From Methylomagnum ishizawai (GTDB lineage: Bacteria > Pseudomonadota > Gammaproteobacteria > Methylococcales > Methylococcaceae), in contig NZ_AP019783.1 of assembly GCF_019670005.1 (NCBI RefSeq), positions 3,436,150-3,500,149 on the forward strand: a stretch of DNA of 64,000 bases, in the 5' to 3' direction. Numbering within the stretch: position 1 is the first letter of the stretch; each line of letters opens with the position of its first letter. The notes under the pieces are model-generated. The model was not told the DNA's origin. It ran no database searches and was given only the letters and a program-made list of their open reading frames with translations. The translations under genes and the position numbers were made by a program. Positions 37,133 through 46,394 of this stretch are shown here, one piece after another.

Positions 37133-37990
37133 ATGAACCTGGTCATCGTCAGCGGACTGTCCGGCTCGGGCAAGAGCATCGCCCTGGAAACCCTGGAAGA
37201 TTGCGGCTATTACTGCATCGACAACCTGCCGGTGGTGCTGTTCGAGTCCTTCGTGCGGCGGGCCTTGATCGGCAGCCATCCGCCCCTGCACCAAGCCGCC
37301 ATCGGCATCGACGCCCGCAACCAAACCGCCAGCCTGGCCCAATTCCCCTCCACCCTGGAATTGGCCGACCAATTCGGCATCGAATGCCGCATCCTGTTCC
37401 TGCAAGCCGAATCCCACACCCTGCTCAAGCGCTTCAGCGAAACCCGCCGCAAGCATCCGCTCACCAGCGCCAACCATCCCCTGAGCGAGGCCATCGAGTT
37501 GGAACGCCAACTCCTGGAGCCGGTCGCCAGCCGCGCCCATTTGTTGATCGACACCACCTACACCAATGTCCATCAACTGCGCGAATTGGTCCGGCAACGG
37601 GTGGCGGCGAAGCGGGAAAACCTGATGTCGCTGTATTTCCTGTCGTTCGGCTACAAGAACGGGATGCCGCTGGACGCCGATTTCGTGTTCGACCTGCGCT
37701 GCCTGCCCAATCCGCACTGGGAACCGGCGCTCCGGGCCAAGACCGGCAAGGACGCCGAAGTGGTGGAATTCCTGGAACGCATCGACGATGTGCGGCAATA
37801 CCTGGAAGATGTGGCGCATTTCCTGGAGCGCTGGATTCCGCGCTTCAAGGCGGAAAACCGCAGCTACCTAACGGTCGCCATCGGCTGCACCGGCGGACAA
37901 CACCGCTCGGTCTATCTGGTGGAAGCCCTGGCGGCGCGGTTCGCCTCCTCCGACCATCACCTATTGGTACGGCACCGCGATTTGCGCTAG
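37133..37990 (+). CDS. rapZ: RNase adapter protein RapZ
   Basis: This 285-residue protein has a P-loop N-terminal half (VSGLSGSGKSIALETLEDCGY) and a C-terminal half with the conserved FGYKNGMPLDADFVFDLRCLPNP region and AIGCTGGQHRSVYLVEALA. In E. coli RapZ senses glucosamine-6-phosphate and guides RNase E to the sRNA GlmZ. Whether a GlmZ-like RNA exists here cannot be judged. Unlike the usual locus there is no ptsN before it and no npr after it. Confidence 0.97.
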   Translation: MNLVIVSGLSGSGKSIALETLEDCGYYCIDNLPVVLFESFVRRALIGSHPPLHQAAIGIDARNQTASLAQFPSTLELADQFGIECRILFLQAESHTLLKRFSETRRKHPLTSANHPLSEAIELERQLLEPVASRAHLLIDTTYTNVHQLRELVRQRVAAKRENLMSLYFLSFGYKNGMPLDADFVFDLRCLPNPHWEPALRAKTGKDAEVVEFLERIDDVRQYLEDVAHFLERWIPRFKAENRSYLTVAIGCTGGQHRSVYLVEALAARFASSDHHLLVRHRDLR

Positions 37991-38023
37991 CCGGACCCGT
38001 CCCGAACCGCTAGGCGCATCCCC

Positions 38024-39253
38024 ATGACCCCGAAATCGTCGATCCTGCTTTCCCTGTTGTTGGCCGCGGCGCTCCCGGCCCTGGCCGCTAACAAACCCGC
38101 CAAACCGGCCCCGCGCCCCGAAGCCAAACCGGCGGCGACGGCCCCGGTCCCCAAGGCCGATACCCTCGCCCTGGCCTATCTCACCCGGCAGGAGGCCAAT
38201 CCGCCGACCGCGCCGTTCTTCGACCCCGTCGTCGCCGACGGCGGTCTGCAAGGGGCGCGGCTCGGCATCCAGGACAACAACACCACCGGACGCTTCACCC
38301 GGCAGAACTTCGTGCTGAAGGAAACGATCCTGCCGCCCGATGGCGATGTGGTCGCGGCCTTCAAAGCCCTGGCCGCCGAGGGCCACCGCCATTTCCTGCT
38401 CGACCTGCCCGCCCCGCTGCTGCTGGAACTCGCGGCCCTGCCCGAGGCCCAGAATGCCCTGCTCTACGACACCGCCAGCCGCGACGACGCCCTGCGGGCC
38501 GAATCCTGCCGGGCCAACCTGCTGCATCTTCTGCCCAGCCGGGCCATGCGGGCCGACGCCCTAGCGCAATACCTCTCCAAGAAGCGCTGGCAGAAGTGGT
38601 TTTTGGCGATAGGCCCGAGCGAGGGCGATAAGCTCTACGCCGAGGCGGTCCGGCGTTCGGCCAAGAAATTCGGGGCCAAGATCGTGGCGGAAAAACCCTG
38701 GGAACACAGCTTCGACGAGCGCCGTAGCCCGGAATCGGAAGTGCCGGTGTTCAGCCAGGGCGTGGATTACGAGGTCTTGATCGTGGCGGACGAATCCGGG
38801 TTGTTCGGCGATTCCTTGGCCTACCGCACCTGGCAGCCCCGGCCCGTGGCGGGCACCCAAGGCTTGGTGCCGACCGCTTGGCACCACACCCACGAAGCCT
38901 GGGGCGCGTTGCAATTGCAAAACCGCTTCCGGGCGCAGGCCGGGCGCTGGATGGCGGAAGCCGACTACGGGGCTTGGCTGGCGGTCCGCGCCATCGGCGA
39001 GGCCGCGACCCGCGCCAAGTCGGTGGAATTCGAGCCGGTGAAGGCGTTCATGCTGGGCGATCAATTGGCGCTGGCCGGGTTCAAGGGCGTGCCCTTGTCG
39101 TTCCGGCGCTGGGATCGGCAATTGCGCCAGCCGGTGTTATTGGCGGCGGAGCGTTCGCTGGTGGCGGTGGCCCCTATCGAAGGCTATTTGCATCCCAGGA
39201 ACGAGTTGGATACGTTGGGGACGGACGAGGCGGAATCGAAATGTAAGTTTTAA
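38024..39253 (+). CDS. ABC substrate-binding protein of PQQ-dependent alcohol dehydrogenase systems
   Basis: This 409-residue exported protein has a signal peptide (about 1-22) and a Pro/Lys/Ala linker. A type I periplasmic-binding fold follows (GARLGIQDNNTTGRFT, NFVLKETILPPDGD, LLHLLPSRAMRADALAQYL, KKRWQKWFLAIGP). These blocks are those of the family annotated as substrate-binding protein of PQQ-dependent alcohol dehydrogenase clusters, which usually lies beside a beta-propeller gene and an ABC transporter. Here no transporter gene is adjacent, but the matching propeller gene lies 21 kb away at 60437. Ligand unknown. It follows rapZ by 33 bases and is convergent with the CheA gene. Confidence 0.8.
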   Translation: MTPKSSILLSLLLAAALPALAANKPAKPAPRPEAKPAATAPVPKADTLALAYLTRQEANPPTAPFFDPVVADGGLQGARLGIQDNNTTGRFTRQNFVLKETILPPDGDVVAAFKALAAEGHRHFLLDLPAPLLLELAALPEAQNALLYDTASRDDALRAESCRANLLHLLPSRAMRADALAQYLSKKRWQKWFLAIGPSEGDKLYAEAVRRSAKKFGAKIVAEKPWEHSFDERRSPESEVPVFSQGVDYEVLIVADESGLFGDSLAYRTWQPRPVAGTQGLVPTAWHHTHEAWGALQLQNRFRAQAGRWMAEADYGAWLAVRAIGEAATRAKSVEFEPVKAFMLGDQLALAGFKGVPLSFRRWDRQLRQPVLLAAERSLVAVAPIEGYLHPRNELDTLGTDEAESKCKF

Positions 39254-39371
39254 TAGGCCCCACCCCAAAAGCGGACGGGGCCGAAACCATCACCATCCGC
39301 TTCGATTGGGAAAGCGACATCAAGAATGGTTGAACTCCCATCGAAGGCGGCGAAAACACCGTTGTGAAGCG

Positions 39372-42245
39372 CTACCGTACCCTTCCATACGCTTGATCGC
39401 CCAACAAGCCCCGCAGCGCCCGCAGCAATTCCTCCTCGACATAAGGCTTGGTGAGATAGAGATCGACCCCGGCCCTTCCGGCCTCGCGGCGGTGCTTATC
39501 GGTGGCGCGGGAGGTCATCATCACCACCGGCAGTTCGCGGTATTCCGCCCGCATCCGTACATGGGCGGCGAGTTCGATGCCGTTGAGGCGGGGCATTTCC
39601 AAGTCGGTCAGGAGGATATCCGGGCGGAAGCCGGGCAGGATATCCAAGGCTTCGCGCCCATCGATGGCGGTGCGGACCTCGTAGCCCGCGTCGCCCAGCG
39701 TTTGCGCCAAGGCCCGCCGCGCCGACAGCGAATCGTCCACCACCAAGGCGCGGGGCAGGCGCGCCGCCCCGTCCTGGGGCAAGGCCCCCGCCGCGTCCAT
39801 CAACCACCGCGGCAACCGCCGCCGTTCCCCCGCCCGCGCTAATTCCGGCAGGTCCAACACCGCCGCGAGTCCGCCATCGCCCAGGATGGCCGCGCCCACC
39901 ACGCCGGGCAGGCCGGGCACATACGGTCCCAGGCTTTTCACCACGACCTCGCGCCAGCCCAGCACTTCCGGCGGCAACAGCACGGCCCGCGCCGGCCCGG
40001 AACGCTCCGCGACCAGAACAACAGGCGGGGTGCCGGGTCCGGGGGCGGGCGTCGGGACCGGCCAGCCCAGCAAGGATTCCAGGAACACGGCGGGGTGGCG
40101 TTCGCCTTCCAGCGTATAAACCAGCCCGTCGCCGTCGGGGTCGAGGATTCCGGCCCCCGGCGGCAGGATGCGGTCGATGCCGGTCGGCGCGAGGGCGTAG
40201 CGCTGGCGTCCCCGCACCAGCAGGACGTGGGTGGAGAGCCAAGCCATGGGGAGCTTGATCGCCACCGCGCAGCCCTGGCCGGGCCGGGAATCGAGTTCCA
40301 CCTGGCCATTGAGCGCTTGGACCGCGCCCTGCACGGCGTCCAGCCCCACGCCCCGGCCCGAGACCTGGGAAGCCGTGTCGCGGGTCGAAAAACCCGGCAA
40401 CAGGGTCAGGGCGGGCAAATCCCGGTCCGGCAGGTCCTGGCCGGGCGGGATCAACCCTTTGGCCTCGGCGGTGCGGCGGATGCGGGCGAGGTCCAGGCCC
40501 GCGCCATCGTCCTCGACCCGCACCACGATCAAGTGGCCTTGCCGGGCGAACTCCAGGCGGATTTGGCCGGTGGCCGGTTTGCCCGCGGCGGTCCGGGTGG
40601 CGGCGGGTTCGATGCCATGGTCCACGGCGTTGCGTAGCACATGCATCAAGGGATCGGCCAGCCGGTCGAGGATTTCACTGTCGACGAGGGTGTCGCCGCC
40701 CGTGATGGCCAAATCCACCGGCTTGCCGGTCAGCCGCCCGGTCTGGCGCACGCAGCGCTGGCAACGGGCGAAGATGCCCCGCGCCGGAACCCAGCGGGTA
40801 CGCAGCAGGTCCGCCCGGGTTTCCCGGTGTTGGCGATCCTGCCGGGCCAGGATGGTTTCCAGTTCGGCCAGCCGGGATTTGAGCGCACGCCCCAGGTCGC
40901 GGGCGTCGGCGGCGGCTTCCAACAGCCGGTGGGTCAGGCTGTGCAATTCGTGGTATGCCTCCAATTCCAAGGGATCGAAGCCGTCCGCCCCGCCGCCGCG
41001 CTCCCGCGCCGGGAGGCCCGCGCCCCGGATATCCACCAAAGTTTCCTGCTCGACCAGCAATTGCTCGATTTGCCGCTGGAGTTGTTCCTGGGCCCTGGAC
41101 AGGGCGCTGGCTTGCGCCAGTTGTTCCCGCAGTTGCCCGCCCAGGATGAGGGTTTCCCCGGTCTGCCGGAACAATTCCCGTATCCGTTCCGCCGGTACCC
41201 GGAGGCTGGCTTCCGATGCGTCCGCGTCGGGTTCGGCCGGGATGTCCACCGTGGGAGCGGTGGTGTCCAGGGCGGGAACGGCATCGGGCGGCAAGCCCTG
41301 CTCCGCGATGCGGCGCGACCAGGCGGCCACCGCTTGCAGCAGGGTCCAGCCCTCGGCGGGCACGGGCGCGGAGCCGGTCAGCGCGTCGCCCATGGCTTCC
41401 AGGCAATCGCCCGCTTCCTGCAACAGCGCGGCCAATTCGGCACCGGGCGTGGCTTTGCGCTGGTACAGGGCTTCGAGGATATCTTCCAGGGCGTGGGTCA
41501 GGGTGGCGATGCCGCGGATGCCGACCAGATGGCCCGAGCCCTTGAGGGTGTGGGCGATGCGCTGGGCGGTGCGGATATCGTCCAAACGCCCCAGTTCGGC
41601 GATACGGCGGAGGGCGGCGGAGAATTCGGCGCTTTGCCGGGGCAGGACATCCAGCAGGGTGTCCAGCAAATCCCGGTTGACCGCTTCGGGAATCGCCAGC
41701 GACAGGTCCGCCGGGGTGAAGGCGGCGGCGGGCGGTTCCACCGGGGAAACCGCGGCGATCCGTATCCGCTCTAATCCCGCTTGGAGTGGAGCGGCTTCCG
41801 CTGCCGGCAGGGGATAGGGCCAGCGCTGGTCTTGCAGCGCCGCGACCAGTGCCGCCGCCGTGTCCGGGTGGTCGGGGTGGTCCAGCCAGGTGCCGAAATG
41901 CCCGGCCCAATCGGTCAGCGGCCCGGCCAGGGCGGGGTCGGCGTCCAGGTTGGCGAGTACCGCTTCGACGATCTGGCCGCCCGCTTCCATTCCCAGCACC
42001 GCCAAGGCCCGCGCCAAGGGTTCCAGCCACGCCGCCAAGGTGGCCGCGCCGGTTTCCAGGGCTTCGGGACTGGAGCCGGGCGCGGCGAATTTGGCGGCTT
42101 CGGCGGCGAAGGCCGGAGCCAGTTCCCGCCATTCCCGCGCCAGCAGATCCAAGGCCGCGGCGGGCACCGCCAAAGGCGGCGCGGGCGGGCTGGATCCTGG
42201 ATATCCGTCCAGGCCGTCGGGGTCCGCGAGCAGCGCGGTGAGCAT
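39372..42245 (-). CDS. Hybrid CheA-type histidine kinase (PilL/ChpA-like)
   Basis: This 957-residue chemosensory kinase has an Hpt domain (about 190-295) with the phospho-His in AQRIAHTLKGSGHLVGIRG. A second, degenerate Hpt-like helical region precedes it. A dimerisation and linker region follow, then an HATPase (LMHVLRNAVDHGIE, VEDDGAGLDLARI, QVSGRGVGLDAVQGAV), a CheW-like domain (about 690-810) and a C-terminal receiver (LVVDDSLSARRAL, DILLTDLEMPRLNG). This is the ChpA/PilL layout but much shorter than Pseudomonas ChpA. AGGAGGT lies right before the ATG and overlaps the end of the MCP gene. It is last of the five-gene cluster; no cheB or cheR is present. Confidence 0.92.
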   Translation of the reverse strand: MLTALLADPDGLDGYPGSSPPAPPLAVPAAALDLLAREWRELAPAFAAEAAKFAAPGSSPEALETGAATLAAWLEPLARALAVLGMEAGGQIVEAVLANLDADPALAGPLTDWAGHFGTWLDHPDHPDTAAALVAALQDQRWPYPLPAAEAAPLQAGLERIRIAAVSPVEPPAAAFTPADLSLAIPEAVNRDLLDTLLDVLPRQSAEFSAALRRIAELGRLDDIRTAQRIAHTLKGSGHLVGIRGIATLTHALEDILEALYQRKATPGAELAALLQEAGDCLEAMGDALTGSAPVPAEGWTLLQAVAAWSRRIAEQGLPPDAVPALDTTAPTVDIPAEPDADASEASLRVPAERIRELFRQTGETLILGGQLREQLAQASALSRAQEQLQRQIEQLLVEQETLVDIRGAGLPARERGGGADGFDPLELEAYHELHSLTHRLLEAAADARDLGRALKSRLAELETILARQDRQHRETRADLLRTRWVPARGIFARCQRCVRQTGRLTGKPVDLAITGGDTLVDSEILDRLADPLMHVLRNAVDHGIEPAATRTAAGKPATGQIRLEFARQGHLIVVRVEDDGAGLDLARIRRTAEAKGLIPPGQDLPDRDLPALTLLPGFSTRDTASQVSGRGVGLDAVQGAVQALNGQVELDSRPGQGCAVAIKLPMAWLSTHVLLVRGRQRYALAPTGIDRILPPGAGILDPDGDGLVYTLEGERHPAVFLESLLGWPVPTPAPGPGTPPVVLVAERSGPARAVLLPPEVLGWREVVVKSLGPYVPGLPGVVGAAILGDGGLAAVLDLPELARAGERRRLPRWLMDAAGALPQDGAARLPRALVVDDSLSARRALAQTLGDAGYEVRTAIDGREALDILPGFRPDILLTDLEMPRLNGIELAAHVRMRAEYRELPVVMMTSRATDKHRREAGRAGVDLYLTKPYVEEELLRALRGLLGDQAYGRVR

Positions 42246-42255
42246 GGCGGACCTC

Positions 42256-44328
42256 CTAGGCGGCTTCGGGCAGCTTGAAAACCCGTACCGTGTCGAGCAA
42301 TTGCCGGGCGCGTTCGGTCATGCGGTCGGTGGCGCGGGTTTGTTCTTCCAACTGGCGGGTGGTGGCCTGGGTACGGCCATGCACTTGGCGGGCTTGGTCC
42401 TGGAGCCTGAGCATGGTTTCGATCTGCCTTTGGGTGTCGGCGGCGATCTGGCGGATGGAGGCGATGAGTTCGGCGGTGGCTTCCTGGGTGTCGCGCATGT
42501 GTTCGCCCGCCGCCTCCGCCCGGCGCGAGCCTTCCACCACCTGGCCGATCAAGGTGTTGATGGTCGCCACCACGTCGGCCATTTCGGTTTGCACGTTGCG
42601 GATCAGGGCGTCGATCTGGGTGGTGGCCTCGCGCGAATTCTCGGCCAGCCGCTGCACCTCGTCGGCCACGACCATGAAGCCGCGCCCGGCCTCGCCCGCC
42701 GCCGCCGCGTGCATACTGGCGTTGAGGGCCAGGAAATGGGTGCGCTCGGCGATGCCGCCCACCAGGTTGACCGCGCCGCCGATTTCCTGGGTGCGTTCGC
42801 CCAGCCGCTTGATGCGCTTTTCCGCCTCGTGGATGGCCTCGCGGATATGGCCGATGCCGGTCACGGTCTGGCCCACGCTGGCGAGGGCGGAATCGGTCTT
42901 GGCGCTGGCGTTGCCGGTCGAGGCGTCGGCGGCCTGGGCCAGTTGGGCGATGTGGTGCATGGTGGCCACCGCCTCGGCGAGTTCCGTCACCGTGCGCTCG
43001 ATTTCGCGGCGTTCCAGGGCGGCCTCCTCCATCACCCGGTGGGCGTGGTCCTTCACCACGCCGGAAGTCCGGTCCACCTCCGCCGAGGTGTCGGTCACCG
43101 AGCGCAGCACCTTCACCATCTCCTGGCTCAACAGGTTAAGCGCGTCCGCCACCGGCCCGGCGATATCCTCCGTTACCGGCACCCGCACCGAAAGATCGTG
43201 GCGGCTGAGTTCCGACACCGCCTTCAACAATTGCACCACCGAGCGGTTGAGCCGCTTGTTGTCGGCTTCGGTCTGGGCCAGGCTGGCGACCCGCTCGTCC
43301 AAGAGCTTATCCAGGGCGCGGGCGAATTCGCCCAGTTCGTCGGCGCTGGCGAGTCCGGCGCGGGCGCTGTAATCGCCCGCGTCGAGCCGGGCCACGGTAT
43401 CCGCCAAACGCCGCACCGGCCGCGCGATGCTCAGCGACACCAGCAGCAACAAGCCGGTGGCGGCCAGGGCGGTCAAGGCCATGGCGACGACGAACACCCA
43501 AGTGGCGAACCGGCTATCCGCCTTCACCCGCTGGGCGCTGTCCTCGCGGTATCGGTCCTTGAGGGCGATCAAACGCTCGATCATCGGCACCATGCGGTCC
43601 ACGGTGGCGCGGGTGGCGAGTTGCTCCTCGACCCGGCGTTTGACGGTGGTGGCGGCTTGGCGGAACACCTCGTCGTAGCGGTTGAAGGCCGTCCGCGTGG
43701 CCGGATCGGCGGCTTCCAAGGCCGGACGCAGGCTTTTGGCGGCTTGCTCGTAAGCTTTCCAATCGGCCTCGTTCACGTTTTGCAGATAATCGGCTTCGTA
43801 GCGGCGGACTTCGAGGAATTTCAGCAGGGCCGGGTTTTTATCGCGGAGGAGTTGGTTTTCCAGGGTTTGGGTGGCTTTGTGCAATTCGCCGCGCAGCCCC
43901 GAACCCGAAGTCATGCCATAGGCGACGATGGCATCGGCATTGCGGTGGAAAGTGGCTTGGTATTCCCCCAGGACAACCGCGATTTGCTTGAGGATATCGC
44001 GGTCGGAATCCTGGATTTCCACCCGGAGTTTCTCCAGGTAATCGCGGGCCGACTTCAGATAGGCGTCGTATTTTTCCAGGTATTCCAATTTGTACAGGGT
44101 TTGGAAATCGCGGGTTTGCCGCCGGGCGTATTCCGTGGCCTTGCTGAATTCGACGACGTGGTTGCCGAAGGTTTCGATCCGGGCGGCGCGGTGTTCGGCT
44201 TCGAGGCCGACCCAGATCACATAGCCATAGGTCAGGGCCAGGATCAAGAATCCCACGGCGACGGTGCCGAGGATCAGGGCGAAGCGTTGATTGAGCTTGA
44301 GGTTTTGGAGGCGGTGCGAAATATTCAT
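42256..44328 (-). CDS. Methyl-accepting chemotaxis protein (PilJ-like)
   Basis: This 690-residue receptor has TM1 at about 14-36, a helical periplasmic region to about 285 and TM2 at about 295-318. A HAMP domain and a second HAMP-like segment follow ([19 protein letters not shown]). The signalling hairpin tip is [21 protein letters not shown], read as [19 protein letters not shown], then [20 protein letters not shown]. The [15 protein letters not shown] wording is characteristic of PilJ rather than classical E. coli-type MCPs. No C-terminal CheR tether pentapeptide is visible. ATG at 44328 starts a basic N-terminus ahead of TM1. Confidence 0.9.
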   Translation of the reverse strand: MNISHRLQNLKLNQRFALILGTVAVGFLILALTYGYVIWVGLEAEHRAARIETFGNHVVEFSKATEYARRQTRDFQTLYKLEYLEKYDAYLKSARDYLEKLRVEIQDSDRDILKQIAVVLGEYQATFHRNADAIVAYGMTSGSGLRGELHKATQTLENQLLRDKNPALLKFLEVRRYEADYLQNVNEADWKAYEQAAKSLRPALEAADPATRTAFNRYDEVFRQAATTVKRRVEEQLATRATVDRMVPMIERLIALKDRYREDSAQRVKADSRFATWVFVVAMALTALAATGLLLLVSLSIARPVRRLADTVARLDAGDYSARAGLASADELGEFARALDKLLDERVASLAQTEADNKRLNRSVVQLLKAVSELSRHDLSVRVPVTEDIAGPVADALNLLSQEMVKVLRSVTDTSAEVDRTSGVVKDHAHRVMEEAALERREIERTVTELAEAVATMHHIAQLAQAADASTGNASAKTDSALASVGQTVTGIGHIREAIHEAEKRIKRLGERTQEIGGAVNLVGGIAERTHFLALNASMHAAAAGEAGRGFMVVADEVQRLAENSREATTQIDALIRNVQTEMADVVATINTLIGQVVEGSRRAEAAGEHMRDTQEATAELIASIRQIAADTQRQIETMLRLQDQARQVHGRTQATTRQLEEQTRATDRMTERARQLLDTVRVFKLPEAA

Positions 44329-44369
44329 GGGCGTGGGATTCCGGGCGGAGCGCGGCTGGGGATGGAGGT

Positions 44370-44882
44370 TTATCCCGCCGCGAGGGCGGTTCTCAGCGAG
44401 TGGAAAAATTCGGTATGGCGGAACTCCCAATAAAGAGTATCGTCTTGGCGCAGCGCCGGTCCCGCGAAACCCGCGAGGGGCTGGGGTGTCGCGGGGGAAT
44501 CTTCGGGTTCCACGGCTCCGCGCAAAGCCTGGGGCAAACCGTCGATCAATAAACCGACCGCCGTTTCGCCCTTATCCAAGACCCACAGCGTGCGCCGCCC
44601 CGGTGTCGCCAGTCCGGGAAACCACCGCCGCCGTAAATCGAATACCGGCACCACGTCCCCGCGCCGATGGACGATGCCCCGGAACCAAGCCGGGGAATGG
44701 GGCAGGACGTAGGGTTCCGGGACCGGCATGGCTTCGGTGGCGATGCCCTGGGGAACCAAGAGTCCGATAGGGCCGATGACGACGCCATAGCGCGGAATCG
44801 GAAGACTGGAATCGATGGCGGGACCAGCCGCGCCGGACGGGGCGTGGCCCGGCCATAGGGGAATCAAGGGTGGGTGGATCAT
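44370..44882 (-). CDS. CheW-like coupling protein (PilI-like)
   Basis: This 170-residue CheW-fold adaptor couples receptor and kinase. The core reads [56 protein letters not shown]; diagnostic parts are [19 protein letters not shown] and [11 protein letters not shown]. The ATG at 44882 overlaps the stop of the upstream response-regulator gene by 4 bases (ATGA). Position between a PilH-like regulator and a PilJ-like receptor supports PilI. Identity in CheW families is low, so the exact name is an inference. Confidence 0.85.
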   Translation of the reverse strand: MIHPPLIPLWPGHAPSGAAGPAIDSSLPIPRYGVVIGPIGLLVPQGIATEAMPVPEPYVLPHSPAWFRGIVHRRGDVVPVFDLRRRWFPGLATPGRRTLWVLDKGETAVGLLIDGLPQALRGAVEPEDSPATPQPLAGFAGPALRQDDTLYWEFRHTEFFHSLRTALAAG

Positions 44883-45250
44883 GTGTCCTTGCCGAACTTC
44901 TGGATGGCACCGACAATGGTATCCGCCGTATAGGGTTTGCAGACATAATCCCCTCCGCCTTGCATTTCGGCCCAGATACGGTCGGCCTCCTGGTTTTTGC
45001 TGCTGACGAAAATCACCGGGATATGCCGGGTGGCCGGGTCGCCGTGCAGATCGCGGCAAGCCTGATAACCATCCATTTCCGGCATGACGATATCCATGAA
45101 AATCAGGTCGGGCCGGGCTTTATGCGCCAGTTCGACGCCTTCCCGGCCCGAATTCGCCGTGAGTACCTTCAAGCCGATATCACCCAGGATTTGGCCGAGA
45201 TATTTCCGGTCCACCGGGGAATCGTCGACCACCAATACCGTGCGGATCAT
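44879..45250 (-). CDS. Single-domain response regulator (PilH-like)
   Basis: This 123-residue receiver has TVLVVDDSPVDRKYLGQIL with the acidic pair, the phospho-acceptor Asp in DLIFMDIVMPEMDGYQACR, the conserved Ser in IPVIFVSSKNQ, and Lys in YVCKPYTADTI. It has no output domain, as for CheY/PilH proteins that act on motor proteins or as phosphate sinks. AAAGG precedes the ATG. It lies 24 bases after the two-receiver gene and overlaps the CheW gene. Confidence 0.92.
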   Translation of the reverse strand: MIRTVLVVDDSPVDRKYLGQILGDIGLKVLTANSGREGVELAHKARPDLIFMDIVMPEMDGYQACRDLHGDPATRHIPVIFVSSKNQEADRIWAEMQGGGDYVCKPYTADTIVGAIQKFGKDT

Positions 45251-45274
45251 GCGGGAACCTTTGTGCCGTGGATT

Positions 45275-46159
45275 TCAGGGGGATATACCGGACACCGCCA
45301 AGGGTTTCGGCGGCGGCGGAACGGATTCTTGGGCGGCACCGCCACGGTGGTCCAGCCATGCGCCCACCCGCCGCAGCAGGGTTTGGAAAGATTCGTGGAC
45401 GATGGGCTTGACCAGATAGGTGGTACAGCCCGCAATAACCCCTTTCACCTCGTCCATCGGCGAGGATTTCGCCGAGAGCATGATGATCGGGATTTTGCTT
45501 TTATAGCGGGTATCTTTGCGGATGGCCTTGCAGGTATCATAGCCATCGATCCCCGGCATCATAATGTCCAGGAAAATCAAATCGTAAAGGGTTTCCCGTT
45601 GGATTTTGTCCAGGGCTTCCTCGCCGCTGCCCGCGCAATCCAAAACACTATGGGGCAGCGCCTGCCTTAACTCGATGGCCAGGGCTTTGTGTACCAGCTC
45701 GCTATCGTCCACGACCAGGACGCGATAGGCCTGGGCGGGCCGGGACGCGGCGGGTTCCACCCGTGGGGGGGGCGGCTCCCGTTTGGGGTGGGGCGGCGCT
45801 TGGAACGCGGGCGTGGAGGCCGGTGCGGGGGGATAGGCGATTTGATCCAACAATTCGACGAAGCGCGCACTGAGGATCGGTTTGGCGATGAAAGGCCGGC
45901 CCTGGGCCTGTTGCGGATGCGCCCCGATGAGCACCAGCCGGGATTGGGGCGGATGTTCCGCCAATAGCTTGCCGTGCCGTAACGCTGCGCTGTCGTCGGA
46001 GTTGACCAGGAGAATATCGGCCCGCGCCGCATCCGCCGAATCCAGCACGCTATAGCGCCGGTCCCGGGTTTGGGACTGACCCAGGATTTTTTCGAGCTTG
46101 AGGGTTTCCAAGGTCGAAAATCCCACAATCGCAACTTCAAGTGACGGAATCCTGTTCAT
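45275..46159 (-). CDS. Response regulator with degenerate plus intact receiver domain (PilG-like)
   Basis: This 294-residue protein has an N-terminal receiver-like domain (about 5-105; LEVAIVGFSTLETLKLEKIL, ADILLVNSDD, FIAKPILS) that has lost the acidic pocket and the usual phospho-acceptor context. A Pro-rich linker follows, then an intact receiver (about 145-265): RVLVVDDSELVHKALAIEL, DLIFLDIMMPGIDGYDTC, IPIIMLSAKSS, TYLVKPIVHE. It opens the Pil-Chp-type cluster. The pairing of a pseudo-receiver with a working one is an unusual arrangement; its output partner is unknown. Confidence 0.85.
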   Translation of the reverse strand: MNRIPSLEVAIVGFSTLETLKLEKILGQSQTRDRRYSVLDSADAARADILLVNSDDSAALRHGKLLAEHPPQSRLVLIGAHPQQAQGRPFIAKPILSARFVELLDQIAYPPAPASTPAFQAPPHPKREPPPPRVEPAASRPAQAYRVLVVDDSELVHKALAIELRQALPHSVLDCAGSGEEALDKIQRETLYDLIFLDIMMPGIDGYDTCKAIRKDTRYKSKIPIIMLSAKSSPMDEVKGVIAGCTTYLVKPIVHESFQTLLRRVGAWLDHRGGAAQESVPPPPKPLAVSGISP

Positions 46160-46394
46160 AGCGCAGCCATACCCTTGTTGATCTCGCGATAGGTATTACA
46201 GGATCCATGCCAATGAGGCATCTTGGCGACCGGACCGGGTATGTATCGCCTTATGCGTAAAATGTTTCAGATAACAAGCACACCCCCGCCGGGAATGCCA
46301 GGTTTCCGGTGGGGTGGAGGAGCGGAATTGTTGGCGGAGCAACAGGCGCTGTTGGATGGCTGTTGGCTGGAAAGCAGTGGGCTTGGACGAGGTG

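Noticed and set aside
39256-39370. Imperfect inverted repeats between the PQQ binding protein and the CheA gene as terminators
   Set aside because: GGCCCC/GGGGCC has a 15-base loop and the longer pairing needs bulges; convergent genes make a terminator likely but the sequence alone does not support a precise one.
46160-46394. Gap between dusA and the chemosensory cluster as a small gene
   Set aside because: Short frames there overlap dusA antisense and have no family resemblance; a weak TTGTTA on the minus strand is not enough for a promoter call.
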